From: Sphingorhabdus sp. M41
Lineage (GTDB): Bacteria; Pseudomonadota; Alphaproteobacteria; Sphingomonadales; Sphingomonadaceae
Length of the DNA: 64,000 nt
Direction of reading: 5' to 3'
Assembly: GCF_001586275.1 (NCBI RefSeq)
Contig: NZ_CP014545.1
Coordinates: forward strand, 248,001-312,000
In this document: in pieces, positions 18,753 to 28,136 of the stretch
Numbering within the stretch: the first letter of the stretch is position 1
Layout of the letters: every line of letters starts with the position of its first letter
Translations under genes and position numbers: made by a program
The notes under the pieces: model-generated
The model's database searches: none
Seen by the model: the letters and a program-made list of their open reading frames with translations, nothing else
What the model was told of the DNA's origin: nothing

Positions 18753-18759
18753 TCCAGTC

Positions 18760-19275
18760 TCACATGCCCATATATTCGCGCTTGCCGATCGCGACGCCCT
18801 GCATGCGCAGCAGGTTGTAAGCTGTGGTGACGTGGAAATAGAGATTGGGCAGGAAGAAGCTGAGCACATAGGTCTCGCCGTCGAGCTCCATCGTCTGTCC
18901 CGGACCGACCGGCATGGTGATTTTCATGTCGGCATTGGCATCAATCACTGCATCATCGGCTGCGGCGACCTTTTCCGCACATTCGGCGATCCGCTGAATC
19001 AGGGCGTCAAATGTTTCGCCTTCCATCGGCAGGTTGGGCAGATCATCTTGCGCGGTGCCGGTCATCCGGGCGGCGCCGCGGACGGCAAATTCGGTGATCA
19101 TCTGCACCTGCCATTTCAGGTCGCTCATGTCGGGGAACAGGCGCGCAGAAAGATAGGCTTCTTCGGCGGTGCCAGCGGCTTCGGCTGTTGCCTTGGCCTT
19201 GGTGAGAACCGTGGTCAGGCCGCGAAAGGCCTGGGCGGTCGAGCCTTTGAGGATTTTGGAGAGGCCAATGGTCAT
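18760..19275 (-). CDS. DUF1993 family protein
   Basis: A 171-residue protein matching the DUF1993 family, which has a DinB-like four-helix layout. Recognisable are the start LSKILKGSTAQAFRGLTTVL, the central ADMSDLKWQVQM-type helix and the C-terminal FFLPNLYFHVTTAYNLLR. DUF1993 proteins have no established function known to me. It lies 36 bases downstream of the MAPEG gene on the same strand and may be cotranscribed with it. Confidence 0.8.
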   Translation of the reverse strand: MTIGLSKILKGSTAQAFRGLTTVLTKAKATAEAAGTAEEAYLSARLFPDMSDLKWQVQMITEFAVRGAARMTGTAQDDLPNLPMEGETFDALIQRIAECAEKVAAADDAVIDANADMKITMPVGPGQTMELDGETYVLSFFLPNLYFHVTTAYNLLRMQGVAIGKREYMGM

Positions 19276-19311
19276 AATATGTCTTTCTGAAGGCGGGTGG
19301 AGCGTGAATAT

Positions 19312-19728
19312 CTAGAATATACCGGCGAGCAGATAAGAGCCCAGCGCAATAAAGCTGCCAAAGGTGGCCAATGCACCAATGGCGCGGAAGGCCTGAAAGA
19401 TCTTGCCGGTTTCGGCGCCATGCGATCCGGAAACCGTCGACAGGGCAATGGCGTGCAGGATCCGGCCGACGATGAAGACAATGGCGATGATCCGCACCAC
19501 ATCATTCGGTACCACGGTCATTTCCGCCAGCGCCAGCATGACGATGAACAGCGCGGCATTTTCGGCGAGGTTGCCGTGACGACGGATTTTGCGTTCCAGC
19601 GCCAGATCATCGCCGGTACCCAGATTGACGCGATGGCGGATGCGATGCATGCCGACGAGGATCATCAATATGGCCTGCAATATGATGAGAACGGCGCCCG
19701 CAGCGGCCGCGATAATCGGTATGGTCAT
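19312..19728 (-). CDS. MAPEG family membrane protein
   Basis: A 138-residue protein with four hydrophobic helices. The MAPEG-like pattern is visible, with an R-H-rich first loop (MHRIRHRVNLGTGDD), then ERKIRRHGNLAENAALF and GRILHAIALSTVSG. MAPEG proteins include glutathione transferases and related membrane enzymes; bacterial members of this small type are mostly uncharacterised. The stop sits 36 bases before the DUF1993 start on the same strand. Confidence 0.85.
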   Translation of the reverse strand: MTIPIIAAAAGAVLIILQAILMILVGMHRIRHRVNLGTGDDLALERKIRRHGNLAENAALFIVMLALAEMTVVPNDVVRIIAIVFIVGRILHAIALSTVSGSHGAETGKIFQAFRAIGALATFGSFIALGSYLLAGIF

Positions 19729-19972
19729 TCTGCTTCCTCCTCGTCGGTTTCTTCACCTTTAAGGGACGCGCGGCAGTTACCGACCCAGTCCAAGATTTCT
19801 AGCGGCTCAAAAATGGGAAGTCAAAGCGGCTGATTGCGCAGTATGCATCGCCGCCAGGCAGATGGGCTGCACACAGAACCGTCAGCCTCAAGGTTGAGTG
19901 AACTGAAAAATTGCCGGATTGCCGTTGGTTCGCGCGCCGTCCCGCCGGTCTATGAAAAGGATCGGCCCAGAT

Positions 19973-20908
19973 ATGGACATTATTGGCGCCATTTCACACC
20001 ATTATATTAACCATGCATCTGCACAGCCGTTCAACATGTCTGCGTTATGCAACCGCTTCATGAACACAAATATGTCCAGCTTGTCGCCTGTTCGACAGAC
20101 CGCAATCCTTTCGGCAATAGCCGCTTTATTGTCGGTCACGTTTACCGGATCGGTATATTTTCTGATTTTCGGAATCGACGAGCGATTTTGGCCCGCACTC
20201 AACATGTCGTTCCTGATACCCTGGGCGATCACCATCCCGCTGGGGCTCTATATGTCCAAACAGCGTTTCAAACTGGTCCACCTGACCAACCGGCTCAAGA
20301 TTGCCCAAACCAACTTGCGCCAAGCGAACAAGGCGCTTGAACAGCGGGCAAATTATGACGGGTTGACCGGCTTGATCAGCCGGGACAGCTTTTTTAACAA
20401 GCTGGATCAAATGCGTGCCGATGAAATATCGAATGTGCTGATGATCGTCGACGTCGACCATTTCAAGAATATCAACGATAATTTCGGGCATCCGATTGGA
20501 GATCAGGCGCTGGTCCTGCTTGGTAAGGTGTTCCGCAAAACGCTGCGCCCGAACGATCTGGTCGGTCGAATTGGCGGTGAGGAATTTGGTGTATTCTTGC
20601 CCGATACAACTGCGCCCGAGGGGCAGATTATCGGTGAGATAATTCGCTATGAAATCGAGAACACGGTTTTCGAGCCCTATCATAATATGCGCCATGTGAT
20701 CACTGTTAGTATTGGCGTAACCGAGGTCGCCCCGAATCAGCAACGTGCGGCACTTATGGGCAATGCTGATACGGCTCTGTTCACCGCGAAACGAAGCGGT
20801 CGCAACCAGGTTGTGCTGTTTGAACCGGGCATGCGCGCCAAACCGCGTCCGGTCCATGACAAGGCACAGGATTTCAAACGGGACCTGGCGCATTCAAATT
20901 TCCGATGA
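19973..20908 (+). CDS. GGDEF diguanylate cyclase with membrane anchor
   Basis: A membrane-bound enzyme that makes cyclic di-GMP from two GTP. Two hydrophobic helices near the N-terminus (around AILSAIAALLSVTFTGSVYFL and the following segment) lead through a short coiled linker to a complete GGDEF domain. It has DVDHFKNINDNFGH, an intact active site GGEEF, and an RPND inhibitory I-site five residues before it, so it should be active and subject to product inhibition. I chose the ATG at 19973 because AAAGGAT precedes it. In-frame starts at 19919, 20036 and 20060 are possible. Confidence 0.88.
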   Translation: MDIIGAISHHYINHASAQPFNMSALCNRFMNTNMSSLSPVRQTAILSAIAALLSVTFTGSVYFLIFGIDERFWPALNMSFLIPWAITIPLGLYMSKQRFKLVHLTNRLKIAQTNLRQANKALEQRANYDGLTGLISRDSFFNKLDQMRADEISNVLMIVDVDHFKNINDNFGHPIGDQALVLLGKVFRKTLRPNDLVGRIGGEEFGVFLPDTTAPEGQIIGEIIRYEIENTVFEPYHNMRHVITVSIGVTEVAPNQQRAALMGNADTALFTAKRSGRNQVVLFEPGMRAKPRPVHDKAQDFKRDLAHSNFR

Positions 20909-20958
20909 CGTGGAATTTGAAATGACGAAGCCTGTCGGCGCTGCTAGTGCTGGCGGCT

Positions 20959-23763
20959 ATGACGGACCCTACAGACAGCAAACCCAATCATCTCTATCTC
21001 GTTGACGGCTCGGCCTATATTTTCCGCGCCTATCATCGCCTGCCGCCGCTGACCAATGTGCGCGGCGAACCAGTTGGTGCGGTCTATGGCTATACCACCA
21101 TGTTGTGGAAACTGGCCGACGAACTCAACAAGGCGGACGGTCCGACCCATATGGCGGTGGTGCTGGACAAGGCGGGTACCAGTTTCCGTAATGATCTCTA
21201 CGATCAATATAAAGCCAATCGTCCGGAAGCACCGGAAGACCTGAAACCGCAATTCCCGATGATCCGCGACGCGACGCGTGCTTTCTCGTTACCCCTGATC
21301 GAAGAAGAGAATGTCGAGGCCGACGATATGATCGCCTCCTATACCAAGGCTGCACTGGCAAAGGGCTGGCATGTCACGATCGTATCGTCCGACAAGGACC
21401 TGATGCAGCTGATCGAGCCCAATGATGAAGGCCGGGTCGACATGCTCGACACGATGAAGAACGCGCGGATGAACCGGGCTACGGTCGAAGAGAAATTTGG
21501 CGTCGGTCCGGAGAAGCTGGGCGATGTGCTCGGCCTTATGGGCGACAGTTCGGACAATATCCCCGGCGTTCCCGGTATCGGGCCGAAAACCGCGTCAAAA
21601 CTGATCAACGAATTTGGTGATATTGAAAGCGTGCTCGCCGCCGCGCCGGAGATGAAGAAATCCAAGATGCGCGATAATCTGATCGAATTTGCCGATCAGG
21701 CACGATTGTCGCGGGTGCTGGTGACTTTGCGGGACGATTGCCCGCTGCCCGACACGCTGGAGAGTTTCCTCATTCAGGATATTCCCGATGCGCCGCTGCG
21801 CGAATTTCTTGCGGATCACGGGTTCAACAGTCTGCTCAAGAAACTTGGCGGCGATGGCCATGTCGAGCCGCAAAACCCCGATGTGGCGGACAATTCTTCG
21901 GCCGCCCCGGTTCCCAAATTGCCGGATGCCCCGGCTATTGACCGGTCGAAATATGAATGCGTGCAGACAATGGCGGCGCTCGATCAATGGATCGCTCGTG
22001 CGACTGAAAATGGCGTCTGTGCGGTCGATCTGGAGACCGACAGTCTCGAAAGCGTGACCGCGCGGATTGTCGGCGTCTGTCTGGCCACTGGCCCCAACGA
22101 AGCCTGCTATATTCCACTCGGCCATGGCAGCGGCGATATGTTTGGCGAGACCCCGGATCAGATCGGTCTGGATGAAGCACTGGCCAGGCTGAAGCCGTTG
22201 CTCGAGAATGATGCGGTGCTCAAGGTCGGGCAGAATCTGAAATATGACATGGGCGTGCTGGCGCAGCATGATATCCGGATTGCGCCGTTTGACGACACAT
22301 TGGTGATGAGCTTCAATCTCGATGCCGGCTTGCACGGCCATGGCATGGACGAACTCAGCAAGTTACATCTCGGTCATGAGTGCATCAGTTTCAAATCGAT
22401 CACCGGTACAGGCAAGAAGGCGATCGGCTTTGCCGAAGTGCCGCTTGACAAGGCGACCGAATATGGCGCGGAAGATGCCGATGTCACGCTGCGCCTTTGG
22501 GAAATCCTGCGCTTGCGGATGGTCCCGGAACGGGCGACCCGCGTCTATCAGATGGTTGACCGGCCGCTGGTGCCGGTAATCGCCGGAATGGAGGCCACCG
22601 GCGTGCTGGTCGACCGCGAGGAACTGGCGCGGCTGTCCAAGACATTTGCCGAGGAAATGGAAAAGCTGGAAGCACAAATTCATGAGCTTGCCGGAGAGCC
22701 TTTCTCCATTGGCAGTCCCAAGCAATTGGGCGAAATCCTGTTCGGCAAGCTTGGCCTGAAAGGCGGCAAGAAGGGCAAGTCGGGGCAATATTCAACCGAT
22801 GTAACCGTGCTCGAGCGGCTGGCTGGAGACGGCGAACCGATTGCGCAGAAGGTCGTCGACTGGCGGCAGTTGGCGAAGCTGAAATCCACCTATACCGATG
22901 CGCTGCAGGAACAGATCAACACCAAAACAGGGCGTGTGCACACGTCCTACAGCCTCAGCGGAGCACAGACCGGACGACTGTCCTCGACCGAACCGAACCT
23001 GCAGAACATCCCGATCCGAACAGAGATCGGGCGGCAGATAAGGCAGGCCTTTGTCGCTGCGCCGGGCAATGTCATTCTCGCTGCCGATTACAGCCAGATC
23101 GAACTCAGGCTGGCGGCGCATATCGCCGATGTGGAGACGCTGAAAGAGGCTTTTGCAAACGGCGAGGATATCCATAACCGAACCGCGCGCGAACTGTTCG
23201 GCACGGAAGACCGTGATGCACGCGCTCGGGCCAAGACGATCAATTTCGCGATCCTGTATGGCATTTCGCGCTGGGGTCTGGCCAAGCGGCTCGAGGTCGA
23301 TGCGGACGAAGCGCAGAATATGATCGACACCTATTTCGAGCGTTTTCCCGGCATCAACCAATATATTTCGAAGACGCTGCAATCGGTTCGCGAGACCGGC
23401 TATACCGAGACATTATTCGGTCGCAAGACATGGTTCGAGCGGATCAAATCCCCCAATCAGGCTGAACGCCAGGGCAGCGAGCGGGCTGCGATCAACGCGC
23501 CGATCCAGGGCACCAGTGCGGACATCATCAAGCGGGCGATGGCTCGAATGCTGCCGGCATTGGCCGAGGCCGGCCTGGGCAAGGTCCAGATGCTGATGCA
23601 GGTCCACGATGAACTGGTTTTCGAATTGCCCGAGGGTGATGTTGAAGCTGCCAGCGAAGTGATCCGTTCGGTGATGTCCGGTGCGGCGGAACCGGCGGTG
23701 AAATTATCCGTGCCGCTGGATGTGGATATTGGCACCGGCAAGAGCTGGGACCAGGCGCACTAG
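20959..23763 (+). CDS. polA: DNA polymerase I
   Basis: A 934-residue repair and Okazaki-fragment polymerase with all three domains. The 5'-3' exonuclease spans about 1-290 (LYLVDGSAYIFRAYHRLPPL near the start). The 3'-5' proofreading exonuclease spans about 325-520 and keeps the DLETDSLES metal site. The polymerase domain holds ADYSQIELRLAAHIA (motif A), RARAKTINFAILYGIS (O-helix) and MQVHDELVFELP (motif C). The exonuclease site suggests real proofreading, unlike Taq-type enzymes. I prefer the ATG at 20959 to a GTG 12 bases earlier. It is convergent with the cytochrome bd operon, with only 26 bases between and no terminator seen. Confidence 0.96.
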   Translation: MTDPTDSKPNHLYLVDGSAYIFRAYHRLPPLTNVRGEPVGAVYGYTTMLWKLADELNKADGPTHMAVVLDKAGTSFRNDLYDQYKANRPEAPEDLKPQFPMIRDATRAFSLPLIEEENVEADDMIASYTKAALAKGWHVTIVSSDKDLMQLIEPNDEGRVDMLDTMKNARMNRATVEEKFGVGPEKLGDVLGLMGDSSDNIPGVPGIGPKTASKLINEFGDIESVLAAAPEMKKSKMRDNLIEFADQARLSRVLVTLRDDCPLPDTLESFLIQDIPDAPLREFLADHGFNSLLKKLGGDGHVEPQNPDVADNSSAAPVPKLPDAPAIDRSKYECVQTMAALDQWIARATENGVCAVDLETDSLESVTARIVGVCLATGPNEACYIPLGHGSGDMFGETPDQIGLDEALARLKPLLENDAVLKVGQNLKYDMGVLAQHDIRIAPFDDTLVMSFNLDAGLHGHGMDELSKLHLGHECISFKSITGTGKKAIGFAEVPLDKATEYGAEDADVTLRLWEILRLRMVPERATRVYQMVDRPLVPVIAGMEATGVLVDREELARLSKTFAEEMEKLEAQIHELAGEPFSIGSPKQLGEILFGKLGLKGGKKGKSGQYSTDVTVLERLAGDGEPIAQKVVDWRQLAKLKSTYTDALQEQINTKTGRVHTSYSLSGAQTGRLSSTEPNLQNIPIRTEIGRQIRQAFVAAPGNVILAADYSQIELRLAAHIADVETLKEAFANGEDIHNRTARELFGTEDRDARARAKTINFAILYGISRWGLAKRLEVDADEAQNMIDTYFERFPGINQYISKTLQSVRETGYTETLFGRKTWFERIKSPNQAERQGSERAAINAPIQGTSADIIKRAMARMLPALAEAGLGKVQMLMQVHDELVFELPEGDVEAASEVIRSVMSGAAEPAVKLSVPLDVDIGTGKSWDQAH

Positions 23764-23789
23764 GTGACTGACCGAACCGTGACGATGCC

Positions 23790-23939
23790 TCAGGTCTTGA
23801 TCCAGAAACGGATGAAATAGCCAACCGTACCGACGACTGCGACGCCCATCGTCCAATAAGACAGCATCCAGAGCAGGCGCTTGGGCAAGGGTGCGCCATC
23901 CGCAGTCTTTCCGTTGGACGAGAGCGGATCAAAAGCCAC
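23790..23939 (-). CDS. DUF2474-like small membrane protein of the cytochrome bd operon
   Basis: A 49-residue protein with a single C-terminal membrane helix (LLWMLSYWTMGVAVVGTVGYF) preceded by a basic KR. This fits DUF2474 peptides that are encoded after cydB and may be the CydX-like accessory subunit of cyanide-insensitive-type bd oxidases (inference). The GTG start shares one base with the cydB TAG stop (TAGTG), which indicates coupled translation; a longer in-frame start at 23990 would lie deep in cydB. It is too small to be certain, but position and shape are characteristic. Confidence 0.75.
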   Translation of the reverse strand: MAFDPLSSNGKTADGAPLPKRLLWMLSYWTMGVAVVGTVGYFIRFWIKT

Positions 23940-24943
23940 TAGTGGTAACCGTCCGATCCGACCTTGCCGCGGAACACCCAATAGGCCCATGCAGTATAGG
24001 CGAGGATGACCGGTACCATGATGCCCGCGCCGATCAGCATGAATATCTGGCTTTCATAAGGGGCAGCGGCTTCCCAGATCGTGACCCGGCCGGGGATGAC
24101 ATCGGGCCACATCGAAACCGCGAGGCCAACAAGGCTCAGTCCGAACAGTCCGAGGGCGTAGAAAAAGGGTGCAGCTTCCTGGCGTTTGGACAGGCTGCGG
24201 AAAAACAAAATGGAGATGATCAGCGTCGCGAGGGGGATTTGGGCGGTCGCGATGACGCCGGGATAGGCGAGCCAGCGGGTATAATATTCGGTCTCCAGAA
24301 ACGGCGTCGCGATGCTGACTGCGGCGATGGCGAGCAGCAGCAGGATGCCGAGGCGGCCAGCATAGCTGTAGCACTGGCGCTGTAAAGGGCCTTCGGTTTT
24401 CCAGATCAGCCAGCAGCAGCCGAGCAAGGCATAGCCAGCCAGCAGAGCGAAGCCGGTGAGCAGGCTGAACGGGGTCAGCCATTCCCACCAGCCACCGGCA
24501 TAGGCGCGGCCCTCGACCGTGATCCCCTGCAGCAAGGCACCAAGCGTGACGCCCTGCGCAAAGGTCGCGATGACCGATCCGGCGGTAAAGGCGAAATCCC
24601 AGCGGGCGCGATGGGCCGGGTCGCGCCAGCGGAATTCAAAGGCCACGCCGCGCAGGACCAGGCCCAGCAACATGGCGATCAGCGGCGCGTAAAGGGCTGG
24701 CAGGATGATCGCATAGGCAAGCGGAAAGGCGGCCAATAGTCCGCCGCCGCCCAATACCAGCCAGGTTTCATTGCCATCCCAGACCGGCGCGATGCTGTTC
24801 ATCGCCGTATCGCGATCCTGCCCTACCTTGAAATTGGGAAATAATATGCCGATGCCGAGATCGAACCCGTCCATGATCACATAGACGACCACGGCGAAGG
24901 CGATGATGCCAGCCCAGATGACGGTCAGGTCGATGCCGTTCAT
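23939..24943 (-). CDS. cydB: Cytochrome bd ubiquinol oxidase subunit II
   Basis: The 334-residue polytopic subunit of cytochrome bd (quinol to oxygen, inner membrane). It starts with the typical first helix VIWAGIIAFAVVVYVIMDGFDLGIGILFP-like region, followed by NSIAPVWDGNETWLVLGGGG, the conserved CydB segment. The start overlaps the cydA stop as ATGA. At 334 residues it fits the short cyanide-insensitive (CioB-like) form. It belongs to the apparent sulfide-oxidation operon, where a sulfide-resistant oxidase would be useful. Confidence 0.94.
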   Translation of the reverse strand: MNGIDLTVIWAGIIAFAVVVYVIMDGFDLGIGILFPNFKVGQDRDTAMNSIAPVWDGNETWLVLGGGGLLAAFPLAYAIILPALYAPLIAMLLGLVLRGVAFEFRWRDPAHRARWDFAFTAGSVIATFAQGVTLGALLQGITVEGRAYAGGWWEWLTPFSLLTGFALLAGYALLGCCWLIWKTEGPLQRQCYSYAGRLGILLLLAIAAVSIATPFLETEYYTRWLAYPGVIATAQIPLATLIISILFFRSLSKRQEAAPFFYALGLFGLSLVGLAVSMWPDVIPGRVTIWEAAAPYESQIFMLIGAGIMVPVILAYTAWAYWVFRGKVGSDGYH

Positions 24944-26361
24944 GACGCTGCTCCTTCTTCATGATCGCCTTCGAGCACCGCTGCCGCCGGGGTGATCCCG
25001 GCCGAACGGATCGGGGCGTCGTCGGGCGTCGGTTCGTGCGCCTCGGGCGTTTTTGCTGCCAGCTTGAAAATATAGACGATGCCGGCACCGAAGACGATGA
25101 AATAGACGACGACAAAGGCGAGCAGCGAAATCGCGACGGCCGGCGCGTCCAGCGGCGCGGCGCTCTCGCTGGTACGCAACAGGCCATAGATGGTGAAGGG
25201 CTGGCGCCCGACCTCGGTCGTTACCCAGCCGGCCAGCACGGCGATGAACCCTGACGGCCCCATCGCAATGGCTGCGCGGTGCAGCCAGGGCCAGTCATAG
25301 AGTTTCTTGCGCGAACGGGCGAACAGGCTCCACAGGCCGATTCCCAGCATCGCAAAACCCAGGCCGACCATGATCCGGAACGACCAGAAGACGATCCCGA
25401 CCGGCGGTTCGTCCTGATCGGGAATCGTATCAAGCCCGGCCAGTGGCGCATTGAGATCATGTTTGAGGATCAGCGAGGACGCCTTGGGTATTTCGATGGC
25501 ATAATCGACGCGCTTTTCCTTGCTGTTGGGGATACCGAACAGGATCAGTGGGGCGCCATCGGGATGGCTCTCATAATGGCCTTCCATGGCCATAACTTTT
25601 GCCGGCTGATGCTCGAGCGTGTTGAGCCCGTGCAAATCACCCATGAATATCTGGGCCGGTGCGATCAGCGCCGCCATCCACATCGCCATCGAGAACATCT
25701 TGCGGGCGCCGGGGTTGGTCCTGTCTTTCAGCAGATGCCAGGCGCCGACTGCGCCGACGGCAAAGGCGGTGGTCAGATAGGCCGCCAGCACCGTGTGCAC
25801 GAGGCGATAGGGGAAGCTCGGATTCCAGACGATATCCCACCAGCCGGCGGCGGGTACGAACTGGCCGACATCGTTGATGGCATAGCCGACCGGCGTCTGC
25901 ATCCAGCTGTTCACCGAGAGGATCCAGAAGGCGGAAATGAAGGTGCCGATCGCCACGGCCAGTGTGGCGACGAAGTGCAGCTTGCGTCCGACCTTGTTGA
26001 TGCCGAACAGCATCACGCCGAGGAAACCGGCTTCCAGAAAGAAGGCGGTCAGCACCTCATAGGCCATGAGCGGGCCGATGATCGGTCCGGCCTTGTCGGA
26101 GAAAACCGACCAGTTTGTGCCGAACTGGTAGGACATGACGATGCCGGACACGACGCCCATGGCGAAAACCACGGCAAATATTTTCAGCCAATAGCGGTAG
26201 AGGTTGGCGTAAACACCCTTGTCGGTTTTCAGCCAGAGGCCCTCCAAAACAGCGAGATAGCTGGCGATGCCGATGGTGAAGGCCGGAAACAGGAAATGGA
26301 AACTGACGGTAAAGGCAAATTGTACTCTGGCCAGATTAATGGCGAGATCATTTTCTATCAT
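24940..26361 (-). CDS. cydA: Cytochrome bd ubiquinol oxidase subunit I
   Basis: The 473-residue heme-carrying subunit, which binds b558, b595 and d hemes and oxidises ubiquinol. The N-terminal NLARVQFAFTVSFHFLFP holds the conserved heme-ligand His, and GRQPFTIYGLLRT is the variant of the CydA GRQPW motif seen in cyanide-insensitive oxidases. The quinol-binding loop looks short. I chose the ATG at 26361, because it overlaps the sulP stop as ATGA, over an in-frame start 21 bases earlier. The oxidase is set between SulP and cydB in a compact unit with SQR, suggesting that it drains quinol produced by sulfide oxidation. Confidence 0.94.
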   Translation of the reverse strand: MIENDLAINLARVQFAFTVSFHFLFPAFTIGIASYLAVLEGLWLKTDKGVYANLYRYWLKIFAVVFAMGVVSGIVMSYQFGTNWSVFSDKAGPIIGPLMAYEVLTAFFLEAGFLGVMLFGINKVGRKLHFVATLAVAIGTFISAFWILSVNSWMQTPVGYAINDVGQFVPAAGWWDIVWNPSFPYRLVHTVLAAYLTTAFAVGAVGAWHLLKDRTNPGARKMFSMAMWMAALIAPAQIFMGDLHGLNTLEHQPAKVMAMEGHYESHPDGAPLILFGIPNSKEKRVDYAIEIPKASSLILKHDLNAPLAGLDTIPDQDEPPVGIVFWSFRIMVGLGFAMLGIGLWSLFARSRKKLYDWPWLHRAAIAMGPSGFIAVLAGWVTTEVGRQPFTIYGLLRTSESAAPLDAPAVAISLLAFVVVYFIVFGAGIVYIFKLAAKTPEAHEPTPDDAPIRSAGITPAAAVLEGDHEEGAAS

Positions 26362-28127
26362 ATCAGGCCTCTTGCGCTCCAAATATCAACCGGACTGTCG
26401 GCTTTGTCTTCGCTGTCCGCAATTGCAATTAGTGCAGAATAGGCTCCATTTTGCGAAAGATAGACATTACCCGACAATTGGTCGAGAAAATGCGAGCGAT
26501 CCAGCCGGTCCATTACCGGACCCTTGACTTCGGACAGATGCAGCGAAATGCCGCCGTCCTCGAGCCGGTGGTTGATCGCCTCGATACTTTCCAGCGCCGA
26601 GGCATCGATCTCATTGACCGCCGAGCACATCAATATGACGTGGCGAACGGTCTTCTGTTCGGCGACTTGCTCAAGTATGAATTCTTCCAGCCAGCGCGCG
26701 TTGAGATAGGTCAGGCTTTCGTCGATGCGGATAGTTAATATTCTGGGGTCGGTGAAAACCTTGTGGCGATTGACGTTGCGGAAATGCTCGGTCTCGGGGA
26801 CCCGGCCGACGATGGCGGCATGGGGTCGCGAACTGCGCCACAGGAATAGCGCGAGGCTCAGGCCGACACCCGCGATCACGCCCGGCTCGACGCCGGCGAG
26901 AAGAGTGACAATGATTGTCGCCGCCATGGCGGCAAAGTCCATTTTCGAATAGCGCCAGATCGTTTGCGGGGTCTTGAAATCAACCAGGCTCAGCACGGCG
27001 ACTATGATGGTCGCGGCGAGCGTGGCGATGGGAAGGGATGCGAGAAGCGGGGTGAGAAACAGCGCTGCCAAGGCGATCCCGACCGCGGTGAAGGCTCCGG
27101 CGGCGGGCGTCTCGGCGCCGGCATCGAAATTCACCACCGAACGGGCAAATCCGCCGGTGACCGGATAGCCGCCCGAGAAAGCGGCCGAGATATTGGCTGC
27201 ACCGAGGCCGATCAGTTCCTGATCGGGGTCGATCCGCTGACGCCGCTTGGCCGCCAGTGTCTGGCCGACAGAGACGGATTCGACAAAACCGATGATGCTC
27301 AACAATAACGCCGGTATCGCTAGCGTTTTCCAGAGCTCCATATCGATCAGGGGCACGGAGAAGGGCGGCAGGCTTTGCGGGATGTCGCCGACCACCTTGA
27401 CCCCCTGGGCCTCGAGATCGAACAGGATCGTCGCAAGGGTCGAAACGGCGACGGCGGCAATCGGTCCGGCCTTGGCGATCAGTTCGGCCGGACGGGCCGG
27501 AAGGCCAAGACGCATCAGCAATGGCTTCAGGCCCTTGCGGACCCAGAAGAGAAAGGCGGTCGCAGAGACGCCGATGATCAGCGTCGGCATATTGGTTGTA
27601 CCGATGGTCGCGGCAATGCTGGAAACCAGTTCGGGCATGGCGGCCCCGCTCGCCTTGATACCGAATATCGATTTCAGCTGGCTGGTGGCGATGATGATGC
27701 CGCTGGCGGTGATGAATCCGGACACCACCGGATGGGACAGCAAATTGGCCAGAAAGCCGAGCTTGAATATGCCGAGAAGCAGGAGGAACAGGCCCGAAAG
27801 CAGCGCCAGTACCAAAGCGGCCGCGATAAATTCGGCGCTGCCGGGAGGAGCGACGGCGCTGGCGGCGGTCAGGGTCATCAGCGACACCACCGCAACCGGT
27901 CCGACCGCCAGGGTCCGGCTGGTGCCGAATATCGCATAGGCAATCAGCGGCAGGATCGAGGCGTAGAGCCCGATCTCCGGCGGCAATCCGGCGAGCATGG
28001 CATAAGCCAGGCTTTGCGGGATCAGCATGATCGTGACGATGATCGCGGCCACACCGTCATTGGTCAATGTGGTGCTGTTATAGCGGCTGCCCCAATCGAG
28101 GATCGGCAAATAGCGGGAGATTTTCAT
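26358..28127 (-). CDS. SulP family anion transporter with STAS domain
   Basis: A 589-residue SLC26/SulP carrier. A membrane domain of 10-14 helices (about 20-430) starts with the family motif around IVTIMLIPQSLAYAMLAGLPPEIGLY. A C-terminal cytoplasmic STAS domain (about 450-560) carries VRHVILMCSAVNEIDASALESIE. SulP proteins move sulfate, bicarbonate or other anions. In this setting, next to SQR and persulfide dioxygenase, export or exchange of sulfite, sulfate or thiosulfate is the natural guess, not shown by sequence. It starts 9 bases after the SQR stop and overlaps cydA by ATGA. Confidence 0.92.
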   Translation of the reverse strand: MKISRYLPILDWGSRYNSTTLTNDGVAAIIVTIMLIPQSLAYAMLAGLPPEIGLYASILPLIAYAIFGTSRTLAVGPVAVVSLMTLTAASAVAPPGSAEFIAAALVLALLSGLFLLLLGIFKLGFLANLLSHPVVSGFITASGIIIATSQLKSIFGIKASGAAMPELVSSIAATIGTTNMPTLIIGVSATAFLFWVRKGLKPLLMRLGLPARPAELIAKAGPIAAVAVSTLATILFDLEAQGVKVVGDIPQSLPPFSVPLIDMELWKTLAIPALLLSIIGFVESVSVGQTLAAKRRQRIDPDQELIGLGAANISAAFSGGYPVTGGFARSVVNFDAGAETPAAGAFTAVGIALAALFLTPLLASLPIATLAATIIVAVLSLVDFKTPQTIWRYSKMDFAAMAATIIVTLLAGVEPGVIAGVGLSLALFLWRSSRPHAAIVGRVPETEHFRNVNRHKVFTDPRILTIRIDESLTYLNARWLEEFILEQVAEQKTVRHVILMCSAVNEIDASALESIEAINHRLEDGGISLHLSEVKGPVMDRLDRSHFLDQLSGNVYLSQNGAYSALIAIADSEDKADSPVDIWSARGLI

Positions 28128-28136
28128 GCGGCTGTC

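Noticed and set aside
25279-26442. Plus-strand open frame of 387 codons opposite cydA
   Set aside because: Antisense shadow of a well-supported gene; His- and Gly-rich composition typical of such frames.
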